Source: Pseudomonas sp. TH31 (GTDB lineage Bacteria; Pseudomonadota; Gammaproteobacteria; Pseudomonadales; Pseudomonadaceae). Taken from it: a stretch of DNA of 64,000 nucleotides. The DNA lies in the NCBI RefSeq assembly GCF_016650815.1, contig NZ_JAEKEZ010000032.1, forward strand, positions 36,350-100,349, in the 5' to 3' direction. The translations under genes and the position numbers were made by a program. The notes beneath the pieces were generated by a model. It worked only from the letters and a program-made list of their open reading frames with translations. It was not told the origin of the DNA and made no database searches. Positions 26,083 through 36,261 of this stretch are shown here, piece by piece; positions within the stretch are counted from its first letter, which is position 1, and each line of letters opens with the position of its first letter.

Positions 26083-27273
26083 ATGTCTCACGCACCTCAA
26101 ATCAAAATCCCCGCCACCTACATGCGTGGCGGCACCAGCAAAGGCGTGTTTTTCAGCCTGCAAGACCTGCCCGAAGCGGCACAGATTCCCGGCCCGGCCC
26201 GCGATGCCTTGTTGCTGCGCGTAATCGGCAGCCCCGATCCGTACGACAAGCAAATCGACGGCATGGGCGGCGCGACGTCCAGTACCAGCAAAACCGTCAT
26301 CCTGTCGAAAAGCATCAAGGCTGATCACGACGTCGATTACCTGTTCGGTCAGGTCTCCATCGACAAGCCTTTTGTGGACTGGAGCGGCAACTGCGGCAAC
26401 CTGTCGGCGGCGGTCGGTTCGTTCGCCATCAGCAACGGATTGGTGGACGCCAGCCGTATTCCGCACAACGGCGTTGCCGTGGTTCGTGTATGGCAGGCCA
26501 ACATCGGCAAGACCATCATCGCTCACGTGCCGATCACCAACGGTGAGGTGCAGGAAACCGGTGATTTCGAACTCGACGGCGTGACCTTTCCAGCGGCCGA
26601 AGTGCAGGTCGAATTCATGGACCCGGCCGCAGAAGAAGAGGGCGGCGGTGGTTCGATGTTCCCTACTGGCAACCTGGTCGATGACCTGGAAGTGCCCGGC
26701 GTCGGGACCTTCAAGGCCACCATGATCAACGCCGGCATCCCGACGATTTTCATCAACGCCGAAGACATCGGCTACACCGGCACCGAGCTGCAAGGCGCGA
26801 TCAACAGCGACTCGAAGGCCCTGGCGATGTTTGAAACCATCCGCGCTTATGGCGCGTTGCGCATGGGCCTGATCAAGGACCTGGACGAAGCGGCCAAGCG
26901 TCAGCACACACCGAAAGTCGCGTTCGTGGCCAAGCCGGCGGCTTACGTGGCGTCCAGCGGCAAGGCGATTGCGGCGGGTGATGTCGACCTGCTGGTGCGG
27001 GCATTGTCGATGGGCAAACTGCACCACGCGATGATGGGCACGGCGGCCGTGGCGATTGGTACGGCGGCGGCGATTTCCGGGACGTTGGTGAACCTGGCGG
27101 CGGGCGGGATCGAGCGTAATGCGGTGCGTTTCGGGCATCCGTCCGGCACGTTGCGCGTGGGCGCCGAGGCCAGCCTGGTGAACGGTGAGTGGACCGTGAA
27201 CAAAGCCATCATGAGCCGCAATGCGCGGGTGTTGATGGAAGGCTACGTTCGGGTGCCGGGTGATTCTTTCTAA
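26083..27273 (+). CDS. prpF: 2-methylaconitate cis-trans isomerase
   Basis: A 396-residue enzyme of the PrpF family (diaminopimelate-epimerase fold) that isomerises the AcnD product so that aconitase can hydrate it. Recognisable segments are IPATYMRGGTSKGVFF, GMGGATSSTSKTVIL, VDWSGNCGNLSAAVGSFAI (the GNCGN loop) and HPSGTLRVGA at the C-terminus. The length matches the family. ATG 26083 is preceded by AAGGAG. It follows acnD by 55 bp, as in other prp operons that use AcnD in place of PrpD. Confidence 0.94.
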   Translation: MSHAPQIKIPATYMRGGTSKGVFFSLQDLPEAAQIPGPARDALLLRVIGSPDPYDKQIDGMGGATSSTSKTVILSKSIKADHDVDYLFGQVSIDKPFVDWSGNCGNLSAAVGSFAISNGLVDASRIPHNGVAVVRVWQANIGKTIIAHVPITNGEVQETGDFELDGVTFPAAEVQVEFMDPAAEEEGGGGSMFPTGNLVDDLEVPGVGTFKATMINAGIPTIFINAEDIGYTGTELQGAINSDSKALAMFETIRAYGALRMGLIKDLDEAAKRQHTPKVAFVAKPAAYVASSGKAIAAGDVDLLVRALSMGKLHHAMMGTAAVAIGTAAAISGTLVNLAAGGIERNAVRFGHPSGTLRVGAEASLVNGEWTVNKAIMSRNARVLMEGYVRVPGDSF

Positions 27274-27283
27274 CGAACACATC

Positions 27284-27376
27284 CCCTGTAGGCGCTGCCG
27301 AAGGCTGCGATCTTTTGATCTTGATCTTATAAAAGCAAGATCAAAAGATCGCAGCCTTCGGCAGCTCCTACGGGGA
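27284..27376. repeat. REPIN, family B, between prpF and prpD
   Basis: GTAGGCGCTGCCGAAGGCTG ... GATCTTTTGATCTTGATC faces GATCAAAAGATCGCAGCCTT ... CAGCTCCTAC with a short loop. The GATC ends point inward; one base differs in the left head (GGCG for GGAG). Confidence 0.88.
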
Positions 27377-27451
27377 TCGCATTTCAATAATAAGAATGAT
27401 TACCCCTGAGCCGAGGTCCCATTAACGAACCACTTCAAGAGTGAATCGAAC

Positions 27452-28936
27452 ATGAGCGCCAACGTCGACCTGAACAACCGCCCCGACTACGACACGGTCC
27501 TGCAAGACATCGCTGACTACGTCCTCACCTTCAAGATCGAATCCCGGGAAGCTTTGGACACCGCCCGCAACTGCCTCATGGACACCCTCGGCTGCGGCCT
27601 GCTGGCCCTGCGCTTTCCCGAATGCACCAAACACCTGGGCCCGATTGTCGAAGGCACCGTCGTCCCGTTCGGCGCCCGTGTGCCCGGCACCAGTTACCGT
27701 CTCGACCCGGTGAAAGCCGCGTGGGACATCGGCTGCATCGTTCGCTGGCTCGACTACAACGACACCTGGCTCGCCGCCGAGTGGGGCCATCCGTCCGACA
27801 ACCTCGGCGGGATTCTCGCGATAGCCGATCACCTCTCGCAAAAGCGCCTGGCCAATGGCGAAGCACCGCTGACGATCCGCGCGGTGCTCGAAGCGATGAT
27901 CATGGCCCACGAGATTCAGGGCGTGATTGCCCTGGAAAACGCCTTCAACCGCGTAGGCCTTGATCACGTGCTGCTGGTGAAAGTCGCCTCGACCGCCGTC
28001 ACCGCCAAACTGATGGGCGCCAATCGTGAGCAACTGTTGTCGGCGCTGTCCCATGCGTTCGCTGACGGTCAAGCGTTGCGCACTTATCGTCATGCGCCCA
28101 ACGCCGGGTCGCGCAAGTCCTGGGCCGCAGGTGATGCCTCCAGCCGAGGCGTGCGTCTGGCGGACATTGCGCTGCGCGGCGAGATGGGCATTCCCGGCGT
28201 ACTGACGGCCAGACAATGGGGCTTCTACGACGTGCTGTTCAGCCATACCAATAACGACCTGGCGCTGAAACCGGAAGACAAACGTACGTTCAGCTTCTCT
28301 CGCAAGTACGGCAGCTACGTGATGGAAAACGTGTTGTTCAAGATCAGCTTTCCCGCCGAGTTCCATGCGCAAACCGCTTGTGAGGCCGCTGTCACCCTGC
28401 ACCCGCAAGTCAGGAATCGCCTGCACGACATCGACAAAATCATCATTACCACCCACGAATCGGCGATTCGCATCATTTCCAAGGTCGGCCCGCTGGCCAA
28501 CGCTGCCGACCGCGACCACTGCATTCAGTACATGACTGCAGTGCCGCTGGCGTTCGGCAATCTGGTGGCCGAGCAGTACGAAGATGACTTCCACGCCGCG
28601 CATCCGATCATCGACGTGCTGCGTGAGAAAATGGTCATCGTCGAAGAACCGCGCTTCAGCCGCGAGTATTTGGAGGCCGACAAGCGCTCTATCGCCAATG
28701 CGATCCAGGTGTTTTTCAAGGACGGCTCCAGTACCGAAAACGTGGTGGTTGAGTACCCGATCGGCCATCGTCGTCGCCGCACCGATGGCATCCCGTTGCT
28801 GGAAGACAAGTTCATGGCCAACCTGGCAACGCGTTTTACTGCGCAGCGCAGCGCCGAGATTTTTGCGTTGTGCAAGGATCAGACTGCGCTGGAGGCGACG
28901 CCAGTGAACCGCTTCGTCGATTTGTTCGTGATCTGA
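27452..28936 (+). CDS. prpD: 2-methylcitrate dehydratase PrpD
   Basis: A 494-residue MmgE/PrpD-family enzyme, iron-sulfur independent. Family segments are RNCLMDTLGCGLLAL, LDYNDTWLAAEWGHPSDNLG, GANREQLLSALSHAFADGQ, and AGDASSRGVRLADIAL in the middle. It dehydrates 2-methylcitrate and may also hydrate 2-methylaconitate. Having both prpD and acnD/prpF in one operon is common in Pseudomonas; the division of labour is not clear from sequence. It is the last gene of the operon and a REPIN follows. Confidence 0.94.
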   Translation: MSANVDLNNRPDYDTVLQDIADYVLTFKIESREALDTARNCLMDTLGCGLLALRFPECTKHLGPIVEGTVVPFGARVPGTSYRLDPVKAAWDIGCIVRWLDYNDTWLAAEWGHPSDNLGGILAIADHLSQKRLANGEAPLTIRAVLEAMIMAHEIQGVIALENAFNRVGLDHVLLVKVASTAVTAKLMGANREQLLSALSHAFADGQALRTYRHAPNAGSRKSWAAGDASSRGVRLADIALRGEMGIPGVLTARQWGFYDVLFSHTNNDLALKPEDKRTFSFSRKYGSYVMENVLFKISFPAEFHAQTACEAAVTLHPQVRNRLHDIDKIIITTHESAIRIISKVGPLANAADRDHCIQYMTAVPLAFGNLVAEQYEDDFHAAHPIIDVLREKMVIVEEPRFSREYLEADKRSIANAIQVFFKDGSSTENVVVEYPIGHRRRRTDGIPLLEDKFMANLATRFTAQRSAEIFALCKDQTALEATPVNRFVDLFVI

Positions 28937-28944
28937 CGCCAATC

Positions 28945-29026
28945 CTCGGAGCTGCCGAAGGCTGCGATCTTTGATCTTGAAAATCAAGATCAAAAGATCG
29001 CAGCCTTCGGCAGCTCCTACGGGGGG
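28945..29026. repeat. REPIN, family B, after prpD
   Basis: GGAGCTGCCGAAGGCTGCGATC ... faces GATCGCAGCCTTCGGCAGCTCC with an AT-rich GATCTTGAAAATCAAGATC centre. It sits between the convergent prpD and EamA genes and could serve as a shared terminator-like hairpin. Confidence 0.88.
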
Positions 29027-29033
29027 GACGTGC

Positions 29034-29966
29034 TCACGCCTTGAGCCATTTTTCGACCGGTAATTTGGTGATGGCAAACCCCGTCAGCAGCACCGCCGAA
29101 TACACCATCAATTCCCGCGAAACGCTTTGTCCTTCATACCACGCTCCAATCACCACCGCGAACACCGGAAAGATAATGAACACGAACGACAAAATGATCG
29201 GGCTCAGGCGTTTGAGCAGCAAAAAGTAAACGATAAACCCTCCCACCGACGCCACCAGACCCAGATAGAGCAGGGCACCCCACGATCGCGCGGTAATCTC
29301 GTCGAACACCGGCGCTTCAACGCTCAATCCCGCCACAAACAACATCAACCCCGCCAGGCCAATGGGCAACGTGTTGTAGGTAATCACGCTGATGGCAGAG
29401 CCCTGCTTCTTGGTGATCACGTAACACAGCGCATGCATCACCGCCGCCGCCAGAATCGCCAGTACCCCGAACAACTCGGCATGGTCCAGGTGTAAGCCCT
29501 GGCTGCGAATAATCATGAACAGACTGCCAAACCCGAAGGCGATGCCGATCACTTGCGAAGGGTAGATTTTCTCCCGCAGAAACATCGCGGAAAAAATCAG
29601 GATGAACACCGGCATGCAGCTGAACAGCAGGGCGGTCAGGCCCGACGACACGTGCATCTCGCCGTAGTTGAGCAAGTAATACGGCAGGCTGAAGTACGAC
29701 AGCGTGACGAACACGAAAAACCAGCGACTTTGCCTTGGAAACAGCAGCGGTTCGCGCCGCAGCAGGGCGAAACTCAAGAACAGCGGAAAAGCGATCAGAA
29801 AGCGCAGGCCGGCGGCGGTCAGTGGCGGCACGCTTTCAACGGCGATCTTGATCCCCAGCCACGTGGTGCCCCAACTCAGGCAAACGATCAGAAACAATGC
29901 GCTGGTGACCAACCCGGCCAACCACGGTTTTCGAAGACTGGAAGAGGCGCTGAGGGCGACGGACAT
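29034..29966 (-). CDS. DMT-superfamily (EamA) transporter
   Basis: A 310-residue inner-membrane protein with ten hydrophobic segments arranged as two EamA repeats. SWGTTWLGIKIAVESVPPLT near residues 30-49 begins the first repeat, and ALLYLGLVASVGGFIVYFLL lies in the second. Such carriers usually export amino acids or other small metabolites. ATG 29966 has AAAGGAG 7 nt upstream. It is divergent from a MocR-like regulator at 30059, which is the usual regulator of this kind of exporter. The substrate is unknown. Confidence 0.87.
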   Translation of the reverse strand: MSVALSASSSLRKPWLAGLVTSALFLIVCLSWGTTWLGIKIAVESVPPLTAAGLRFLIAFPLFLSFALLRREPLLFPRQSRWFFVFVTLSYFSLPYYLLNYGEMHVSSGLTALLFSCMPVFILIFSAMFLREKIYPSQVIGIAFGFGSLFMIIRSQGLHLDHAELFGVLAILAAAVMHALCYVITKKQGSAISVITYNTLPIGLAGLMLFVAGLSVEAPVFDEITARSWGALLYLGLVASVGGFIVYFLLLKRLSPIILSFVFIIFPVFAVVIGAWYEGQSVSRELMVYSAVLLTGFAITKLPVEKWLKA

Positions 29967-30058
29967 GATCGAGCTCCTTTCGTTGTTGGAATTGACCTGA
30001 ATGCTGAATAGGTCTATCTCTGATTGAACCTGTTTTCAGCACGCTATTCGGGATGGAA

Positions 30059-31468
30059 ATGACTGTCAAAGTAAGTATTGCCACGGTGTCAATCCTGCGG
30101 GTCGGCCTGGTTCAAGGGCGAGGCGTCAAGTACAGGCGCTTGGCCGAAGCCCTGGAAAAAAGCATCGGTGAAGGCTTGATCGAGCTGGGCAGCAAGTTGC
30201 CGCCCCATCGACTGCTGGCCGACAGTCTGGGCGTGACGGTCGGCACCATCAGCCGCGCCTATGGCGAACTGGAGCGGGTCGGGTTGGTCGTGGCCCGTGT
30301 AGGAGACGGTACTTATGTGCGTCAGCGCGGGATGGAGCGCTCGCGCGACAGCGGCTTTCGCAATGTCAGCGATGAGTCGCAAGCGCTGTTAGACATGAGC
30401 CGGAACCAGCCGATTCCGGGGCAGGAGGCGATTCTGCTGAGTCAGGGCCTGCAAGCCCTGGCCAATGATCCGCAGACCTTGCAACAGATTGCCGGCTACA
30501 CCGCCGATGCCGGGTTATTGCGCCATCGCGCGGCAGGTGCCGAATGGTTGCGACACAAAGCCTTTGCGCCGAGCGCCGATCAGATTGTTTGCGTCAATGG
30601 CGGCCAGCACGGTTTGTTGTGTGTGCTGATGGGGCTGCTCAAGGCCGGCGATACTTTGGTGACCGAGCATTTGACCTACCCGGGGTTGATCAGCGTCGCA
30701 CGGATGCTGGGGATAAAACTGCTCGGCGTCGGGATGGATGACGAAGGACTGTTGCCCGAGGCACTGTCGGATGTTTGCCAGAATCATCGGGTATCGGCGT
30801 TGTACTGCACACCGACGATCCAGAATCCTACGGCGGCAGTGATGTCGGTCCCACGGCGCGAGGCGATTGCCGAGGTCTGTCGCCGGCACAACGTGCTGAT
30901 CATCGAGGACGAAGCCCATGCCGTGCTGGCGCAGCAGCGGCCATTGCCATTGAGCCATTTTGCCCCGGAGCGATCGGTGCTGATCGGCAGCCTGAGCAAA
31001 GCCGTTTCGGCCGGTTTGCGCGTGGGTTATCTGCACGCGCCGCAACCGTTGATCGGACGTTTGAGCGCTGCGGTGCGCGGGACATGCTGGATGGCCAGTC
31101 CGTTGTCGATGGCATTGGCGAGTGAATGGATCGAAAGCGGCACCGCCGGGCAGTTGCTGGGGCAGCAGATTGTCGAGATTACGCGGCGCAAGGTGCTGGT
31201 CGGCGGGCTGCTGGAGGGGGTGGCGTATAAAACCCATGCCCACAGTCCGCACTTCTGGATCGAAGTGCCCGAGCCTTGGCGGGCTTCGCAGATTGCGGCG
31301 GAGCTTAAGGAAAATAATTATCTGGTGGCGACTGCCGAAGCCTTTGCGGTCGGGCATGGGGCGGTGCCGCAGTTTATTCGGGCGAGCGTGTGTAATTCGG
31401 CGGGGGATGATCGGTTGTTATTGCGAGGGTTTGAAGCGCTGGCTGGGGCATTAACCGAGACTGTGTAA
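30059..31468 (+). CDS. MocR-type GntR regulator with aminotransferase domain
   Basis: A 469-residue fusion. The N-terminal GntR winged helix (YRRLAEALEKSIGEGLIELG, LPPHRLLADSLGVTVGTISR) is joined to a class I/II aminotransferase-like domain. The PLP-binding Lys lies in SLSKAVSAGLRVGYL, with CTPTIQNPTAAVMS and IIEDEAHAVL matching the cofactor-binding Asn and Asp region. MocR proteins sense amino acids or vitamin B6 through PLP. The divergent EamA exporter is the likely target. Two in-frame ATGs (30053 and 30059) are possible; I prefer the second for spacing from GGGATGG. Confidence 0.85.
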   Translation: MTVKVSIATVSILRVGLVQGRGVKYRRLAEALEKSIGEGLIELGSKLPPHRLLADSLGVTVGTISRAYGELERVGLVVARVGDGTYVRQRGMERSRDSGFRNVSDESQALLDMSRNQPIPGQEAILLSQGLQALANDPQTLQQIAGYTADAGLLRHRAAGAEWLRHKAFAPSADQIVCVNGGQHGLLCVLMGLLKAGDTLVTEHLTYPGLISVARMLGIKLLGVGMDDEGLLPEALSDVCQNHRVSALYCTPTIQNPTAAVMSVPRREAIAEVCRRHNVLIIEDEAHAVLAQQRPLPLSHFAPERSVLIGSLSKAVSAGLRVGYLHAPQPLIGRLSAAVRGTCWMASPLSMALASEWIESGTAGQLLGQQIVEITRRKVLVGGLLEGVAYKTHAHSPHFWIEVPEPWRASQIAAELKENNYLVATAEAFAVGHGAVPQFIRASVCNSAGDDRLLLRGFEALAGALTETV

Positions 31469-31471
31469 TCG

Positions 31472-31567
31472 TTCATCGCGAGCCGGCTCGCTCCCACATT
31501 TGATCTGTGTCGGATGCACATTTTGCAATCGAAATAAATTCAATGTGGGAGCGAGCCTGCTCGCGAT
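31472..31567. repeat. REPIN, family A
   Basis: TCGCGAGCCGGCTCGCTCCCACA faces TGTGGGAGCGAGCCTGCTCGCGA across about 50 bp. It lies between the convergent MocR-like gene and ppsR. One base of the left arm is changed (CCGG for CAGG). Confidence 0.85.
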
Positions 31568-31591
31568 AGCGGTCTAACTGTCGCCGAAAAC

Positions 31592-32410
31592 CTACTTGAA
31601 CCGCCGCTCCACACCTTTCTCCACCAGGATCTTCGCCGATATCTCTTCCACGGAAAAATGCGTGGAATTGATGTGCGGGATGTTCTCGCGGCGGAACAGA
31701 TTCTCCACCTCACGCACTTCGAACTCGCACTGGGCATAGCTCGAATAACGGCTGTTGGGCTTGCGCTCGTTGCGGATTGCGGTGAGGCGGTCCGGGTCGA
31801 TGGTCAGGCCGAACAGCTTGTGCTGGTGGGCGCGCAGGGCGCTTGGCAGGGTCAGGCGCTCCATGTCGTCTTCGGTCAGCGGGTAGTTGGCCGCGCGGAT
31901 CCCGAATTGCATGGCCATGTACAGGCACGTCGGTGTCTTACCACAACGCGACACGCCCACTAGGATCAAGTCGGCCTTGTCGTAATAATGCGTGCGCGCA
32001 CCGTCGTCGTTGTCGAGGGCGAAGTTCACCGCCTCGATCCGCTCCATGTAATTGGAGTTGGTGCCGATCGAGTGGGATTTGCCGACCGTGTAGGAAGAAT
32101 GCTCGGTCAACTCCTGTTCAAGCGGCGCCAGGAAGGTCGAGAAAATGTCGATCATGAAACCATTGGACGTTGCGAGGATCTCACGGATGTCCTGATTGAC
32201 GATGGTGTCGAAGATGATCGGCCGAAAGCCGTCGGTTTCGGCGGCCTTGTTGATTTGTTGTACCATGGCCCGCGCTTTATCGACGTTGTCGATGTACGGC
32301 CGGGTGAATTTGCTGAAGGTAATGTTTTCGAACTGCGCCAACAGGCTTTGACCGAGGGTCTCGGCGGTAATACCCGTGCCATCGGAGATGAAGAAAGCAG
32401 ATCGTTTCAT
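31592..32410 (-). CDS. ppsR: Phosphoenolpyruvate synthase regulatory protein (kinase/pyrophosphorylase)
   Basis: A 272-residue DUF299-family bifunctional enzyme that inactivates PEP synthase by ADP-dependent phosphorylation and reactivates it by Pi-dependent dephosphorylation. The nucleotide loop GVSRCGKTPT is near the middle. Other family hallmarks are AFFISDGTGITAETLGQSLL at the N-terminus, HSIGTNSNYMERIEAVNFAL, and RYSSYAQCEFEV near the end. ATG 32410 has AAGGTG upstream; the longer frame to 32722 overlaps the divergent promoter. It is divergent from ppsA, its target, which supports the name. Confidence 0.93.
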   Translation of the reverse strand: MKRSAFFISDGTGITAETLGQSLLAQFENITFSKFTRPYIDNVDKARAMVQQINKAAETDGFRPIIFDTIVNQDIREILATSNGFMIDIFSTFLAPLEQELTEHSSYTVGKSHSIGTNSNYMERIEAVNFALDNDDGARTHYYDKADLILVGVSRCGKTPTCLYMAMQFGIRAANYPLTEDDMERLTLPSALRAHQHKLFGLTIDPDRLTAIRNERKPNSRYSSYAQCEFEVREVENLFRRENIPHINSTHFSVEEISAKILVEKGVERRFK

Positions 32411-32585
32411 TTGCACCTTGGGCCTTAAGCTAGTGAAGATTTCTGGATATGATAGGCCCGATTTGCCGGCCACCAGTTGGCCCGCATTCTCACTTATTTT
32501 CCAGGTCCAGGCCATACAGTCGGCAAACGCTCCCCCGAGCGGCCGGCTTCTGAGCTTTTCCAACACAGTTAGTGGAGAGATCACC

Positions 32586-34962
32586 TTGGTAGAGTACGTA
32601 GTTTCCCTCGATAAGCTCGGCGTCCATGATGTAGAGCATGTGGGGGGCAAGAACGCATCCCTGGGCGAGATGATCAGTAACCTTGCAGGTGCCGGTGTAT
32701 CGGTGCCCGGTGGCTTCGCCACGACAGCTCAGGCGTATCGTGATTTTCTGGAACTGAGCGGCCTGAACGACCAGATCCATGCCGCCCTCGACGCGCTGGA
32801 CGTCGATGATGTCAACGCCCTGGCCAAGACCGGCGCCCAGATCCGCAAATGGATCATGGAAGCCGAATTCCCCGAGAAGCTCAACGCCGAGATCCGCACC
32901 GCGTTCGCCACGCTGTCGGCCGGCAACCCTGACATGGCCGTGGCCGTGCGCTCTTCCGCTACTGCCGAAGACCTGCCGGACGCTTCCTTCGCCGGTCAGC
33001 AGGAAACTTTCCTGAACATCCGTGGCGTCGAAAACGTCATTCGCGCCGCCAAAGAGGTGTTTGCCTCCCTCTTCAACGACCGTGCCATTTCCTACCGCGT
33101 TCACCAGGGCTTCGACCACAAGCTTGTGGCCCTGTCGGCCGGCGTGCAGCGCATGGTCCGCTCCGAAACCGGCACCGCCGGCGTGATGTTCACCCTCGAT
33201 ACCGAATCAGGCTTCCGTGACGTGGTGTTCATCACCGGCGCCTACGGCCTGGGCGAAACCGTCGTACAAGGCGCGGTGAACCCGGACGAATTCTACGTCC
33301 ACAAACAAACGCTTGAAGCCGGTCGCCCGGCCATCCTGCGCCGTAACCTGGGCAGCAAAGCCATCAAGATGATCTACGGCGAAGTGGCCACGGCCGGCAA
33401 GTCGGTCAAGACCATCGACGTCGACAAGGCTGACCGCGCACGTTTCTGCCTCAGCGATGCCGAAGTCAGCGAGCTGGCCAAGCAAGCGATGATCATCGAA
33501 AAGCACTACAAGTGCCCGATGGACATCGAATGGGCCAAAGACGGTGACGACGGCAAGCTCTACATCGTTCAGGCCCGTCCTGAAACCGTGAAGAGCCGCA
33601 CCCAGGCCAACGTCATGGAACGCTACCTGTTGAAAGAAACCGGCACCGTGCTGGTCGAAGGTCGTGCCATCGGCCAGCGCATCGGCGCCGGCAAGGTCCG
33701 CATCATCAAGGACGTGTCCGAGATGGACAAAGTCCAGCCAGGCGACGTATTGGTCTCCGACATGACCGACCCGGACTGGGAACCGGTCATGAAGCGCGCC
33801 AGCGCCATCGTCACCAACCGTGGCGGTCGTACTTGCCACGCGGCGATCATCGCTCGCGAACTGGGCATTCCGGCCGTGGTCGGTTGCGGCAACGCCACCC
33901 AGCTATTGAAAGACGGCCAGGGCGTGACGGTTTCCTGCGCGGAAGGCGACACCGGCTACATCTTCGAAGGCGAGCTGGGCTTCGACATCAAGAAAAACTC
34001 CGTGGATGCCATGCCTGATCTGCCGTTCAAGATCATGATGAACGTCGGCAACCCGGACCGTGCATTCGACTTCGCGCAACTGCCGAACGCCGGTGTGGGC
34101 CTGGCCCGTCTGGAATTCATCATCAACCGGATGATCGGTGTGCACCCCAAGGCACTGTTGAACTACGACGGTCTGCCGCAGGAAATCAAGGACAGCGTCG
34201 ACAAGCGCATCGCCGGTTACGACGATCCGGTTGGCTTCTATGTCGATAAACTGGTCGAAGGCATCAGCACCCTGGCCGCTGCGTTCACCCCGAAAAAGGT
34301 CATCGTGCGTCTGTCGGACTTCAAGTCCAACGAATACGCGAACCTGATCGGCGGCAAGCTCTACGAGCCGGAAGAGGAAAACCCGATGCTGGGCTTCCGT
34401 GGTGCTTCGCGTTACATCAGCGAAGCGTTCCGCGACTGTTTCGAGCTTGAATGCCCGCGCGCTGAAACGCGTGCGCAACGAGATGGGCCTGACCAACGTT
34501 GAAATCATGGTGCCGTTCGTCCGTACCCTGGGCGAAGCGAGCCAGGTGATCGACCTGTTGGCCGAAAATGGCCTGGCCCGCGGCGAGAACGGTCTGCGCA
34601 TCATCATGATGTGTGAACTGCCGTCCAACGCGATCCTGGCTGAAGAGTTCCTCGAGTTCTTCGACGGCTTCTCCATCGGCTCCAACGACCTGACCCAGCT
34701 GACGTTGGGCCTGGACCGTGACTCCGGGATCATCGCTCACTTGTTCGACGAGCGTAATCCGGCGGTCAAAAAGTTGCTGGCCAACGCGATTCAGGCTTGT
34801 AACAAGGCAGGCAAGTACATCGGCATCTGCGGTCAGGGTCCTTCGGACCACCCGGACCTGGCCAAATGGCTGATGGAGCAGGGCATCGAAAGCGTTTCGC
34901 TGAACCCCGATTCCGTGCTGGAAACCTGGTTCTTCCTGGCTGAAGGCCAAGCGGCAGTCTAA
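32586..34962 (+). CDS. ppsA: Phosphoenolpyruvate synthase, one extra base in CCC 34454-34456
   Basis: Makes phosphoenolpyruvate from pyruvate, ATP and water for gluconeogenesis. The start is TTG 32586 (reading VEYVVSLDKLG) with GGAGAG upstream. The first reading covers the ATP-binding domain (VRSSATAEDLPDASFAGQQE), the phosphohistidine domain with TNRGGRTCHAAIIAREL, and part of the PEP domain. It then derails at ECPRAETRAQ. Deleting one C at 34454-34456 gives FELECRALKRVRNEMGLTNV and continues to TAA 34962, including the catalytic Cys in IGICGQGPSDHP. The repaired length is 791 residues, as expected. It is divergent from ppsR. A family A REPIN follows. Confidence 0.92.
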
Positions 34963-34989
34963 ATGGTGCGAGAGAAAGGGCCGCTTCCT

Positions 34990-35079
34990 GTGGGAGCGAG
35001 CCTGCTCGCGAAGACGGATCGACATCCGACATGGATGTTGGCTGATACACCGCTTTCGCGAGCAGGCTCGCTCCCACAC
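34990..35079. repeat. REPIN, family A
   Basis: GTGGGAGCGAGCCTGCTCGCGA and its complement TCGCGAGCAGGCTCGCTCCCAC are separated by about 46 bp, closely similar to the copy at 8894. It lies between ppsA and the hydrolase gene. Confidence 0.88.
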
Positions 35080-35150
35080 TGATCGGTCCTTTCAGTGATT
35101 CAAGTAGGGCGGGCTCCTCCGGATGCCGCCCTTTTTTGTGCAAGAGCATT

Positions 35151-36140
35151 ATGCAAAGCAGCAGCAACCTATTTCCTGTCGCCCTGATCAGCGCCGAACG
35201 GCGCGGCGATCTGAGCGAAGACGTGTATCGATTGAAACCGGCCAACAGCCCTGATGGCACCGTCGAGTTGGCAGTGACACGCCTGGGCATGGCGGATGGC
35301 TCGGATGCGCGCGGCGTTCCGGTCATTTTGCTTCACGGCAGCTTTTCCAATCGTCGGTTCTGGTTTTCCCCAAAAGGCCTGGGTTTGGGCGCCTATCTGG
35401 CGCGATTGGGATTCGATGTGTGGATCCCGGAAATGCGCGGTCATGGCCTGTCCCAGCGCAACCAGAACTACCGCAAGAATCGCGTTGCCGACTACGCCCG
35501 CTACGATCTGCCCGCCATCGGTGCGTTCGTGCGCGAGCAAAGTGGCCAGGTCCCGCACTGGATCGGCCACTCGCTGGGCGGCATTACCCTGGCCGCTGCG
35601 TTGGGTGGTCAATACATCGGCGAGCCGGTGGTGGCTTCGGCGGCGTTTTTCGGTACGCAGGTCAGCCGTACCTACTGGCCGCTGAAAATCCCGCCGGTCG
35701 AGTGGAGCGGGCGCTTTATTCTCAAGCGTTTTGCCCAGTTGTCCGGTTCACGGCTCAAGCGCGGCCCGGAGGACGAGCCGATTGGCCTGGCCCTGGAAAG
35801 CATGCGCTGGTATGGCCTGTTCGGGCGCTTTGGCGATGCCGACAAGGACTGGTGGGCCGGTCTGGCGGAGGTTCAGTTGCCGGTATTGGCCGTGAGTGCG
35901 ACGGGTGATCATCAGGATCCGGCCTGGGCTTGCCGTAAACTGTTCGATCAGCTCGGCTCGGAGCACAAGCAGTTCATCAACCTGGGGTGCGAGCAGGGTT
36001 TTGCCGACAATTTCGGTCATGTCGAAATGCTGGTCAGTAAAGCGGCCCAGGCTGAAACCTGGCCTTTGGTGGCTCGCTGGTTGGCCGATCAACAGACGCC
36101 GTTACTGGGCGAAAAGCCGGATTTGGCCACGGCAGTCTGA
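35151..36140 (+). CDS. Alpha/beta-fold hydrolase
   Basis: A 329-residue protein with a classic alpha/beta hydrolase fold: HGSFSNRRFWF oxyanion-hole region, the nucleophile elbow GHSLGGIT (Ser near residue 142), and a later Asp in SATGDHQDPAWACRKL plus His in FGHVEML as the likely triad. No signal peptide. It lies between ppsA and rraA, the same neighbourhood as in P. aeruginosa. The substrate is unknown; related proteins are called lipases or esterases on weak grounds. ATG 35151 is preferred to the GTG at 35136. Confidence 0.83.
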   Translation: MQSSSNLFPVALISAERRGDLSEDVYRLKPANSPDGTVELAVTRLGMADGSDARGVPVILLHGSFSNRRFWFSPKGLGLGAYLARLGFDVWIPEMRGHGLSQRNQNYRKNRVADYARYDLPAIGAFVREQSGQVPHWIGHSLGGITLAAALGGQYIGEPVVASAAFFGTQVSRTYWPLKIPPVEWSGRFILKRFAQLSGSRLKRGPEDEPIGLALESMRWYGLFGRFGDADKDWWAGLAEVQLPVLAVSATGDHQDPAWACRKLFDQLGSEHKQFINLGCEQGFADNFGHVEMLVSKAAQAETWPLVARWLADQQTPLLGEKPDLATAV

Positions 36141-36261
36141 GCCCGATGCTCTAACAAGGGCATTTCGCTCTGGTCGGCTTGCGGCTAAGATATGACGCAT
36201 TGCGCTTTTTCGGTCACTTTGCGGCATCCTCGATTGTCTTCCTCTTTACAGGAGTTTCTCG

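Noticed and set aside
31592..32722. Long 376-residue version of PpsR starting at 32722
   Set aside because: The extra 104 residues run over the divergent ppsA start and are not family-like. ATG 32410 with AAGGTG gives the known length.
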